Shown: in pieces, positions 36,106-43,348 of the stretch | Layout: each line of letters opens with the position of its first letter | Numbering within the stretch: position 1 is the first letter of the stretch | Assembly: GCA_029945445.1 (NCBI GenBank) | Contig: JAQSCO010000015.1 | Location: 6,154 to 70,153 of the forward strand | Source: Lacunisphaera sp. | GTDB lineage: Bacteria > Verrucomicrobiota > Verrucomicrobiia > Opitutales > Opitutaceae | DNA: 64,000 bases | Reading direction: 5' to 3' | The notes under the pieces: model-generated | The model's database searches: none | Seen by the model: the letters and a program-made list of their open reading frames with translations, nothing else | Told to the model about the DNA's origin: nothing | Made by a program: the position numbers and the translations under genes

Positions 36106-36158
36106 GTAGGGCGAATCCTCCGGATGAGCCGCGGCTCGTCGGGGACGACTCGCCCTAC
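36106..36158. repeat. GTAG-tagged REP pair (inverted)
   Basis: Two inverted hairpins start 11 bases after the reductase stop. Each has the layout GTAG-GGC-GA-stem-loop-stem-GA-GCC; the inner stem is ATCC/GGAT in the first and GTCG/CGAC in the second (minus-strand reading), a compensatory difference. A 12-bp palindrome GAGCCGCGGCTC (36126-36137) marks the junction. Confidence 0.75.
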
Positions 36159-36211
36159 CGACCCAGCCAATCCACGCGCCGCTTCCGCCAAGAAACGCGG
36201 CAGATGCAGCC

Positions 36212-36239
36212 TTTACCGGGTGGCCCGGACTGTTAGTTT
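36212..36239 (+). promoter_or_regulatory. Possible promoter of the EF-G-like gene
   Basis: TTTACC (36212-36217) and TAGTTT (36234-36239) are 16 bases apart, 65 bases before the start codon. The similarity to consensus is modest. A clear ribosome site AGGAG lies at 36291-36295, 8 bases before the ATG. Confidence 0.25.
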
Positions 36240-36303
36240 GCGGTCCTAGCTTTCGCCGGCGCGGCCACCCGACCGGGCCGGGTTCAACCCAGGAGACCCA
36301 TTT

Positions 36304-38412
36304 ATGAACGGCAACCGTCCGGGAGACATCAGGAACTTCGCGATCGTGGGCCACGCGGCCGCGGGCAAGACCATGCTGGCCGAGGCCATGCTCATGTGCA
36401 GCGGCACCATCCACCGCATGGGCGCCATCGCCCCGGGCACCACGGTGTCCGATTACCACGTGGGCGAGCAGCAGAGGCACATCTCGATCCACGGCACGCC
36501 GCTCAACTGCGAATGGCAGGGGCGGCGTTTCAATTTCATCGACACGCCGGGCTACCTCGACTTCAGCAGCGAGGCGATCAACGCCCTCAACGTCGCCGAC
36601 TTCGCCCTCGTGGTGATCAACGCCAGCCACGGCATCGGCGCGGGCACGGAGTTGATGTGGGAATACGCCACCAACTACGGCATCCCGAAGATCATCGTCG
36701 TGACCGGCCTCGACAAGGAGAAGGTCGACTTCGACGGCCTGCTCGCCGATGTCCGCAGCCGCTTCGGCGCGGCGGTGTTTCCGCTGCAGGTGCCGATGGA
36801 TCCCGGCCCGGGCTTCCACCAGGTGCTCGACGTGCTCCGGAGCGAGGTGGTCAGCTACGCGGCCGACCGCTCCGGCAAATACAAGGAGGAGCTGGCGCAG
36901 GACAGCTGGAAGGAGAAGGTCCACGTGCTGCACCAGGGACTCGTTGAGCACATCGCCGAGAGCGACAACGCACTGCTCGAGAAATTCTTCGCGGAGGGCG
37001 GTCTGCCCGAGGACGTCATGCGCACCGGCATCCACCCCGCCGTGCAGCAGCAGGTGTTCGTGCCGCTGCTCTGCGCCGCCGGCGAGACCAATGTCGGCGT
37101 CGCGCGGCTCATGGACTTCATCGCCAAATACGGCTCGTCCCCCGACGACCGGCAGACGGTCGGCGCCACTGCGGCCGACACCGGCGAGGCGTGCCTGGTC
37201 CGCCTCGCCGGCGCCGAGCCCGTGGCCTACGTGTTCAAGACGCTCACCGACCCGCAGAGCGGCGACCTGTCCTTCTTCCGGGTCTACTCCGGCGCGATCC
37301 GCCCGGGCATGGAGCTCTACAACAGCGAGCGCCGGATCGTCGAGCGCTGCGGCCAGCTCTACCGGCTCAACGGCAAGCTGCGCACGCAGGTCGAGGTGCT
37401 GACCGCCGGCGACATCGGTGCGGCCGTAAAGCTCAAGGACACACACACGGGCAACACGCTCTGCGACGCCCGGCACGCGATCGTGCTGCCGAAGGTCAAT
37501 TACCCGACGCCCTACACGCAGGCGTCGCTCAAGCTCAACGCCCCCGGCGATGAGGAGAAGCTGGCCGCCGGCATCGCGGCGCTGCACGAGGAGGACCCGG
37601 CGTTCACCTACCACACCGATCCGGAGATCCACCAGTTCCTCATCGCCGCGCAGGGCGAACTGCACCTCGAGGTGCTCTTCGAGCGGCTGAAGCGCCGCTA
37701 CAAGGTCGATGTCTCGCTTGAGCAGCCGAAGATCCGCTACCGCGAGACGATCCGCGCCCGGGGCGAGGCGCGTTACCGCCACAAGAAGCAGACCGGCGGC
37801 GCCGGCCAGTTCGCCGAGGTGTGGCTGCGCGTCGAGGCGGGCCCGCGGGACAGCGGGCTCAGCTTCACCCAGACGCTCGCCGGCCAGGACGTCGACCGCA
37901 TCTTCGTGCCCTCGGTCGAGAAGGGCGTGAAGACGCTCAGCCAGGAGGGCATCCACGCGGGCTTCCGCGTGACCGACGTGAAGATCGAGTTCTACGGCGG
38001 CAAGATGCACCCGGTCGACTCGAAGGACATCGCCTTCCAGATCGCGGGCTACTTTGCCTTCCGCGAGGCGTTCCAAGGCGCCCGGCCGTGCCTGCTCGAG
38101 CCGATCCATGAATTGGAGATCAAGGTGCCGGAGGAGTTCGTCGGCCGCGTGGTCGGCGACTTGTCCAGCCGGCGCGGCAAGATTCTCGGCATGGACGTCA
38201 ACGGCCGCCTGCAGGTCGTCCGCGCCCACGTGCCGGCCGCGCAGCTCTACCGCTACGGCTCGGCGCTGCGCTCGCTGACCGGCGCGCGCGGCCTGCACAG
38301 CGAGAAGTTCAGCCACTACGAGGAGCTCGCGCCCGACCAGGAGAAGAAGCTCGTGGCCGATTATCAGGCCGCCCGCGCCGCCGGCACCGCCGGGCACAAC
38401 CATACGCACTGA
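36304..38412 (+). CDS. EF-G-like translational GTPase with altered G4 motif
   Basis: A 702-residue protein with the full EF-G domain order. G1 is GHAAAGKT (about 16-23), the switch I end is EQQRHISI where EF-G has RGITI, and G3 is DTPG (about 80-83). The G4 base-specificity motif NKxD is replaced by TGLD (about 134-137). Domain IV is present (RHKKQTGGAGQFAEVWLRVE), as is a full domain V (PIHELEIKVPEEFVGRVVGDL). Paralogues of this kind (EF-G2-like) have roles in recycling or stress rather than normal elongation, and some are functionally obscure. The complete domain IV argues against decay. It converges with the MBOAT gene, stops 4 bases apart. Confidence 0.82.
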   Translation: MNGNRPGDIRNFAIVGHAAAGKTMLAEAMLMCSGTIHRMGAIAPGTTVSDYHVGEQQRHISIHGTPLNCEWQGRRFNFIDTPGYLDFSSEAINALNVADFALVVINASHGIGAGTELMWEYATNYGIPKIIVVTGLDKEKVDFDGLLADVRSRFGAAVFPLQVPMDPGPGFHQVLDVLRSEVVSYAADRSGKYKEELAQDSWKEKVHVLHQGLVEHIAESDNALLEKFFAEGGLPEDVMRTGIHPAVQQQVFVPLLCAAGETNVGVARLMDFIAKYGSSPDDRQTVGATAADTGEACLVRLAGAEPVAYVFKTLTDPQSGDLSFFRVYSGAIRPGMELYNSERRIVERCGQLYRLNGKLRTQVEVLTAGDIGAAVKLKDTHTGNTLCDARHAIVLPKVNYPTPYTQASLKLNAPGDEEKLAAGIAALHEEDPAFTYHTDPEIHQFLIAAQGELHLEVLFERLKRRYKVDVSLEQPKIRYRETIRARGEARYRHKKQTGGAGQFAEVWLRVEAGPRDSGLSFTQTLAGQDVDRIFVPSVEKGVKTLSQEGIHAGFRVTDVKIEFYGGKMHPVDSKDIAFQIAGYFAFREAFQGARPCLLEPIHELEIKVPEEFVGRVVGDLSSRRGKILGMDVNGRLQVVRAHVPAAQLYRYGSALRSLTGARGLHSEKFSHYEELAPDQEKKLVADYQAARAAGTAGHNHTH

Positions 38413-38415
38413 GCG

Positions 38416-39366
38416 TCAACCGCCCCGCAGCCAGGCCGGCACGCCATGGGAATAGAAGGGAGAAAGGCCGTTTATGCTGACCATAAAAAACACACTGCTG
38501 ACCAGATTGAATCCCAAGGTCGCCGCCGTCCACGGCCAGACTTTCCAGCCAGTGGGTCGGATGCGCATGGTGGCCGCCACGGCCAATCCTTGGAGCAGAA
38601 AGAAAACTGTCTGATAGCCCTCCACGCGACCGAGCGCGATGCCGAACACGTATTCGTGCGCCACGGCTGAGAGCACGAATGTCGCCGCGATGGCCCGAAC
38701 CGGGGAGCGGAGGCCACCGTTCCGCTTGAACACGTCCTCATAGAGAAACTGCTGGGTGGGTTGATTCCAGCGGCGCCAGAATTCCGCGGGGGTTTTTGCC
38801 AGCAAATCAGCGGCGTTCACAAAGTCGAATCCCGTCCCGCCGCGCAACCGAATGAGCACGGCCGGCAAGCCGAGACTGACCACGCCAAACAGGCCAAATC
38901 CCATGGTCAGGGCGCCGTGTTCGACCAGCCAGGGGATGCCGGTCCAATTGAATACCGTCAGCCAGTGATAAAGCGCCACGAGGGCCGCCGCCTGCCCAAT
39001 TCTTACGGCCAAGAGCAGGAGGTCCTGCCGCCGCGTCGGTCGCGGTATGGACGCCTGCTTCCGTTCAACCATCGCAAATATTCTGAAGATAAACAAAAGG
39101 AATTCCCGCCCCTTCGGTCGGAATCCCTGTTCTACCCCGACGTGCAGGTCGTAGAGCTTCGCCAGCTGAAGCAGCGCGATTGCCCCCACACTAAACCGGA
39201 GCATGCGCTCCCCGGCGGGAAGCAGTAACGGGAAAAGCAGGAGGAGCAGACCGAGCCCGATCAGAACCACCCCGCGTTTCCTCCGCTCGAACGCCAGTGC
39301 CGGGTAGAATAAAAGCGCCGTCAGATATCCACCGGCAAGTGACAGGGCGAGCCAAGTCAGCGTCAT
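38416..39366 (-). CDS. MBOAT-family membrane acyltransferase
   Basis: A 316-residue integral membrane protein with about eight helices. It has the MBOAT signature features: TPAEFWRRWNQP near residue 195 and the catalytic-type histidine in LSAVAHEYVFGI near residue 232. The size and FLYEDVFKRNGG fit the wax-synthase-like branch (acyl-CoA:alcohol or sterol-type acyltransferases) rather than alginate acetylases, but acceptor and donor are unknown. Its ATG overlaps the cyclase stop by 4 bases (ATGA), so the two are translationally coupled. Confidence 0.75.
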   Translation of the reverse strand: MTLTWLALSLAGGYLTALLFYPALAFERRKRGVVLIGLGLLLLLFPLLLPAGERMLRFSVGAIALLQLAKLYDLHVGVEQGFRPKGREFLLFIFRIFAMVERKQASIPRPTRRQDLLLLAVRIGQAAALVALYHWLTVFNWTGIPWLVEHGALTMGFGLFGVVSLGLPAVLIRLRGGTGFDFVNAADLLAKTPAEFWRRWNQPTQQFLYEDVFKRNGGLRSPVRAIAATFVLSAVAHEYVFGIALGRVEGYQTVFFLLQGLAVAATMRIRPTGWKVWPWTAATLGFNLVSSVFFMVSINGLSPFYSHGVPAWLRGG

Positions 39367-41375
39367 GGGCGAACCGGCTCGCCAATTTTTTCGCTCTGCA
39401 CGAAATACATGTCGATGTCGCCCTTGCCCTTGGCGGCGAGTTTGCCGCGGTATTCGCAGACGAAGTGGGCCCGCACCAGCTCGTAGGTGTAGGCCGAGAT
39501 GTTCACGCGGTTGACCTCGGAGGCGCTTTCCAGCCGGCTCGCGATGTTCACGGTGTCACCCCACACGTCGTAGGCATACTTGTTCTTCCCGACGACGCCC
39601 GCCACCACGGCGCCGGAATGCACGCCGACGCGCAGGCCCCATTTCATCGCCGCGGTCTGGTTGCGGGTCTCGATGAAGCGGGTCAGCGCCAGGGCGGCAC
39701 GCACGCAGCGGACCGCATGGTCGGCGGCGCTCAGCGGCAAGCCGGCGGCGGCCATGTAGGCATCGCCGATCGTCTTGATTTTCTCCAGACCGTGTTGGGT
39801 GGTCAGGTCGTCAAAGCCGCGGAAGATTTCGTCCAGTTCCTGCACGAGGCGTTTCGGCGGGATGGTCGACACGGCCTGGGTGAAACCGACAAAGTCGGTG
39901 AACAGAATGGACGCATCCTCATGGCGGCGGGGCTCGGTTTCGCCCCGGGCCTTGAGTTCGTCGATGATGGCCCGCGGCAGGATGTTGCCGAGCATGGCGT
40001 CGGATTTTTCCTGGGCCAGCACCAGCTCGCTCGTGCGCTCCTGCACCTTGGCTTCCAAGCCGCGGTTGTGCGCCTCGACCAGCTCGCGATTCTCCCGCTC
40101 GTGCTCGCCTTGCCGCCGCGCCTCCGCGAGCTGCCGGTCGGCAACTTCCGTCTGCAGCCGCCGCAGGCGAAAGCCCAAGCCCATCGACAAAACAATGCCC
40201 GTGATGCTGCTGCCGACCTGGCCGGCGTGCAGCGTGAAGTCGGTGCCCGGTATCAGGCCGAGCATCGCCCCCCCAGCGATCACACTGCCGGTAGCCGAAG
40301 CCAAACATGCCGCGAGAAAGTAGCGGGCCAAGGGGTGACGGCGCTGCATCGCTAGGACCATCACAGCCACCCATACACCAATCTCCGCCACCCCCCAGGC
40401 GCCCATCAGGGCTTCTAATTGATACGCCGCCTTGGCGGGCGCCATGAAGATCACCGGCACCAACGGGACATTGGCGAGGGCGATCCATTTGAGCACCGTG
40501 TCGCTGCGGGGAAAATGCTTCGCCGTGTCCAGATAGTGCCGGATGAACTGGCCGCCGGCCCAGCCCGACAGGCAGATCCAAATCCACAAGGAGGTAAATT
40601 CCCAGGCCGGCCGGTTCGACCACAGAAACTCCGAGGTTAGTCCGACTAGGTCGCTCCAAAACAGCAGGCCACCGCACTCCGAAATCACATAATACAGGTA
40701 GCTGGGCTCTCGAATGGCAAAAAACAGCCCGAGGTTATAGACCACCAGCACGAGGATGATCCCGAGATAAACACCCTGAAAAAGCCGTTCGCGCCTTTCT
40801 CCGGTCAGCACCTGTTCGGTGTCCCACAAATAAAACCGCAGCCGGGTAATTGGCATGAACCTCTGTGCGCTCGCCAATCGCGCGAAGACCGTGATCCGGG
40901 ACTGGGGCGTCAACTCAACCGCGACGAATCCCGCGTGGGCAAACAGAGGCGTCATGCTGATGTGCGTGGAACGGGCGCTCATGGGCACGAGGGTGCCAGC
41001 CAGCTGGCGATCCACGACCTGACCATCCCGGACGAAATAATACTCCACCCTTTCCCATGGGCTGGAATCGAGGAGAATCTGTCGCGACACCGTCACCACC
41101 GGCAGATCGAATCGCGCCCAAAGGTTAATCGGGTCCAGGGTCAGCGGAAAGGGCGTTGCGCTCTGCGCTATCCAGCCCTCGTTGGCCGCCATGGCCTGGG
41201 TGATCGTCGCGTCAGCCGCCAGGTCGCGACGATACTCGACTTCATTTTTCAGAATGAGAAACTGCCCTTCACCCCGCTGGAAGAACGCCGCCTGCACGGC
41301 GAGAGGCAGCGCCAACAGCACGAGGCAAAAATACCGTCGGCTGAGTCGCCCGGAGCTCGGCACAATAAACATCAT
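39363..41375 (-). CDS. Membrane adenylate cyclase with 7TMR-DISM sensor
   Basis: A 670-residue class III nucleotidyl cyclase. A signal peptide (about 1-25, ALPLAVQAAF) leads into an extracytoplasmic DISM-type sensory domain (about 30-190), seven helices (about 195-408), a coiled coil (about 410-465) and the catalytic domain (about 470-650). Metal aspartates are in ILFTDFVGFT and TIGDAYMAA; the adenine-selecting pair is Lys in EKIKTIGD and Asp in VWGDTVN; transition-state Asn/Arg are in VNIASRLES. It should make cyclic AMP on sensing an envelope ligand. The start is placed at the ATG pair 41375/41372, ahead of the signal peptide; the frame is open further upstream. Confidence 0.87.
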   Translation of the reverse strand: MMFIVPSSGRLSRRYFCLVLLALPLAVQAAFFQRGEGQFLILKNEVEYRRDLAADATITQAMAANEGWIAQSATPFPLTLDPINLWARFDLPVVTVSRQILLDSSPWERVEYYFVRDGQVVDRQLAGTLVPMSARSTHISMTPLFAHAGFVAVELTPQSRITVFARLASAQRFMPITRLRFYLWDTEQVLTGERRERLFQGVYLGIILVLVVYNLGLFFAIREPSYLYYVISECGGLLFWSDLVGLTSEFLWSNRPAWEFTSLWIWICLSGWAGGQFIRHYLDTAKHFPRSDTVLKWIALANVPLVPVIFMAPAKAAYQLEALMGAWGVAEIGVWVAVMVLAMQRRHPLARYFLAACLASATGSVIAGGAMLGLIPGTDFTLHAGQVGSSITGIVLSMGLGFRLRRLQTEVADRQLAEARRQGEHERENRELVEAHNRGLEAKVQERTSELVLAQEKSDAMLGNILPRAIIDELKARGETEPRRHEDASILFTDFVGFTQAVSTIPPKRLVQELDEIFRGFDDLTTQHGLEKIKTIGDAYMAAAGLPLSAADHAVRCVRAALALTRFIETRNQTAAMKWGLRVGVHSGAVVAGVVGKNKYAYDVWGDTVNIASRLESASEVNRVNISAYTYELVRAHFVCEYRGKLAAKGKGDIDMYFVQSEKIGEPVRP

Positions 41376-41475
41376 GACCGCTGAAACGGGGGAGGATGCC
41401 TCATGAGGACGGCAGCGTGGGTCGAAAATCCGGTGACGCAATCCTACAAGCGTCAGATAGTAATCTGGGCGTTGG

Positions 41476-41527
41476 GTAGGCGGCCCGCTCGCGGGCGCAC
41501 CTTTGCGCGAGCAAGCTCGCTGCCCAC
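41476..41527. repeat. GTAG/GTGG-tagged REP pair (inverted), left of the ATPase-TOPRIM module
   Basis: The first hairpin is GTAG-GCG-GCCCGC-TC-GCGGGC-GCAC. The second, read on the minus strand, is GTGG-GCA-GCGAGC-TT-GCTCGC-GC. Stems differ with base pairing kept. A small extra hairpin CAGAT-AGTA-ATCTG lies just upstream (41454-41467). The pair ends 52 bases before the ATPase ATG. Confidence 0.65.
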
Positions 41528-41579
41528 CAAAGGCCAAGACGGCTTGTGGTCGGGGGGGTGATGTGCCAGATTGCGGCTG

Positions 41580-42587
41580 ATGATCACCGCCGTGCATTTC
41601 CGGAACTTCAAGGCCCTGCGCTCGGCGGCGGTGAAGTTGGAGCCGTTCAACCTGCTCATCGGGCCGAGCGGCAGCGGCAAGACGAGCCTGATCCAAGCGT
41701 TGCTGCGGCTGCGCACGCTTTCCGGCCTGCCCTCCTTCGCCAAGGCTTCGGAGGGCGCGCCGGTCATTGGCGCCGGCCCGCAGATCGAGTTTCATTTCGG
41801 CGCGCCGTTCCCGGGTGTCCGCGTGACGCTCGGCTGCAACTCTGACCAGCTCGTGTGCAACCTGCTCGTCGTCGACCATCCGCCGGGGATCGCCGGCGAA
41901 GGGCAGTGGGCAGAGTTGCGCACGCAGTTGCAGGGCATCCGCGTATTTTTATTCGACCATTACGCGATGGCCGTTCCAGCGAAGCGCAGCGAGGGCGCGG
42001 AGCTGGCCTCGAATGCCGCCAACCTTGCCGCGGTGCTGGCCATGCGCCAGACGCAGGCGCCGGAGGCGATGAAGCACCTCGAGAAGGATTTCTGCCGCAT
42101 CCTGCCGGAGTTCGGGGCGCTGGATTTTCGCGACGCCGGCGACGGCCGCGTCGAGCTGCTCGCCAAGCTCGCCGACGGCCGCGAGATCATTCCGGCGGAG
42201 AACCTCTCGCAGGGCACGCTCTACCTGCTCGCCATCCTCTGCCTCGCGCACGACCCGCAGCCGCCGTCCCTTATCTGCCTCGAGGAGGCCGATCGCGGCG
42301 TGCATCCGCGCCTGCTGCGCGAGGTGCGCGACGCCTGCTACCGCCTCAGCCATCCGCTGGCAGGCTCGCGCGCGCCGGTGCAGGTGATTGCCACGACGCA
42401 TTCGCCCTACCTACTGGACCTGTTCCGGGATCATCCCGAGGAGATCGTCCTCGCGAACAAGCACGGCAACGCGGCCACCTTCGAGCGATTGTCGGAGCGG
42501 CCCGACCTGCTGGAACTCATGAAGGAGACCAACCTCGGCGACCTCTGGTATAGCGGCATCATCGGCGGCGTGCCGGGCGAGACATGA
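41580..42587 (+). CDS. ABC-type (AAA15/AAA21-like) ATPase of a two-gene module
   Basis: A 335-residue stand-alone ABC-type ATPase related to RecF/OLD-family ATPases. Walker A is GPSGSGKTS (about 28-36), the ABC signature is NLSQGTLYLLA (about 207-217), Walker B is LICLEEADRGVHP (about 230) and the H-loop is ATTHSPYLLD (about 270). The start ATG 41580 gives the usual MITAVHFRNFKAL; a TTG at 41571 is an alternative. The next gene overlaps by 4 bases. Two segments, PSFAKASEGAP and PAKRSEGAE, fall on palindromic or low-complexity DNA and look like in-frame insertions. Pairs of such ATPases with TOPRIM partners occur in phage-defence systems such as PARIS and AbiL. Confidence 0.82.
   Translation: MITAVHFRNFKALRSAAVKLEPFNLLIGPSGSGKTSLIQALLRLRTLSGLPSFAKASEGAPVIGAGPQIEFHFGAPFPGVRVTLGCNSDQLVCNLLVVDHPPGIAGEGQWAELRTQLQGIRVFLFDHYAMAVPAKRSEGAELASNAANLAAVLAMRQTQAPEAMKHLEKDFCRILPEFGALDFRDAGDGRVELLAKLADGREIIPAENLSQGTLYLLAILCLAHDPQPPSLICLEEADRGVHPRLLREVRDACYRLSHPLAGSRAPVQVIATTHSPYLLDLFRDHPEEIVLANKHGNAATFERLSERPDLLELMKETNLGDLWYSGIIGGVPGET
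41729..41756. repeat. Inverted repeat inside the ATPase gene
   Basis: GCCCTCC and GGAGGGC enclose a GCC-AA-GGC core. It is read in frame as LPSFAKASEGAP, a low-complexity peptide between conserved strands. It has no GTAG tag and is distinct from the REP family. Confidence 0.45.
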
Positions 42588-43222
42588 AGCTCGCCCTGCT
42601 CAGCGAATCGCCGGCGGATGAGGCGGCGCTGCGCGTGCTCGTGGAATACGTGCTCGGCGGGCCGTTCACGCAGGTCGCGCCGGCCCTGCGGGCGCGCGGC
42701 TGGCCGTCGGTCGAGCAGGTGCTGCCGCCGATTCTCCGCCACCTGCATTTCAACACCGACGCCGACGGCCTCGTGGTCGTGTGCGATTCCGACGACTCGG
42801 TCGTGCACACCGCGGAGCACGAGGCGCCAGGCTACTATCATCCGGGCTGCCGGATCTGTCGCCTGCGCGGAGTTTTCCGGCGCACGATCAAGAACCTGCC
42901 CCCGGCGCACGGCCGCGACCGCGTGCTGCGGGCCGTCGGCGTGTGCGTGCCGGCCATCGAGGCGTGGTATCTGTGCGGCCGCGATACGTCCGTGACGGAG
43001 GCGGCATGGGTGCACGGGCAGGCGGCGGGCCGGCCGCCTTACTCGCGGCGCGAGCTCAAGTGGCGGGTCTACGGCACGGAGCGGCCGACGCTCCCGCACG
43101 AGCTGAAGCGCGCGGTGCAGGAGGTCTCGCGCCACCACGGTGACCTCCGCCGGCTGGAGAATGATTTTCCGCAGGGTTTCGGCTCGCTCGCGCGGGATTT
43201 GCGGAGCTGGAAAACAGGGTAG
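42584..43222 (+). CDS. TOPRIM/DUF4276-like protein of the ATPase module
   Basis: A 212-residue protein. Its features fit the TOPRIM-like fold of DUF4276 proteins: an early acidic residue in LLSESPADEAAL (Glu8), an Asp-rich strand end VVVCDSDDS (about 64-72), and the VPAIEAWYLCG stretch (about 122-132) matching the EAW motif seen in that family. The ATG overlaps the ATPase stop (ATGA). The domain would be the nuclease effector of an OLD/AbiL/PARIS-like pair. The stop TAG lies inside the GTAG tag of the downstream REP element, so the C-terminus may have been changed by that insertion. Family assignment is by motif only. Confidence 0.6.
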   Translation: MKLALLSESPADEAALRVLVEYVLGGPFTQVAPALRARGWPSVEQVLPPILRHLHFNTDADGLVVVCDSDDSVVHTAEHEAPGYYHPGCRICRLRGVFRRTIKNLPPAHGRDRVLRAVGVCVPAIEAWYLCGRDTSVTEAAWVHGQAAGRPPYSRRELKWRVYGTERPTLPHELKRAVQEVSRHHGDLRRLENDFPQGFGSLARDLRSWKTG

Positions 43223-43276
43223 GGGCCGTTGCCCTCAACGGTCCTGCGAGGGCGCTTGGGGGGCAAGCGCCCCTAC
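43219..43276. repeat. GTAG-tagged REP pair (inverted), right of the ATPase-TOPRIM module
   Basis: Two hairpins with 9-bp stems: GTAG-GGGCCGTTG-CCCT-CAACGGTCC, and on the minus strand GTAG followed by stem GGGCGCTTG/CAAGCGCCC with a CCCCC loop. The inner stems differ (CCGTTG/CAACGG against CGCTTG/CAAGCG) with pairing kept. The first GTAG contains the stop codon of the upstream gene. Confidence 0.8.
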
Positions 43277-43348
43277 CGACTAACCTGCGGCCCAACACGG
43301 TGCTTGCCCGCGCCGGCAAGTCGCGCACAGTTTTCCCGTCTACCCCGC

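Noticed and set aside
36304-38412. EF-G-like gene as a pseudogene because of its G4 motif
   Set aside because: All other domains are complete, the frame is intact, and a good ribosome site precedes it.
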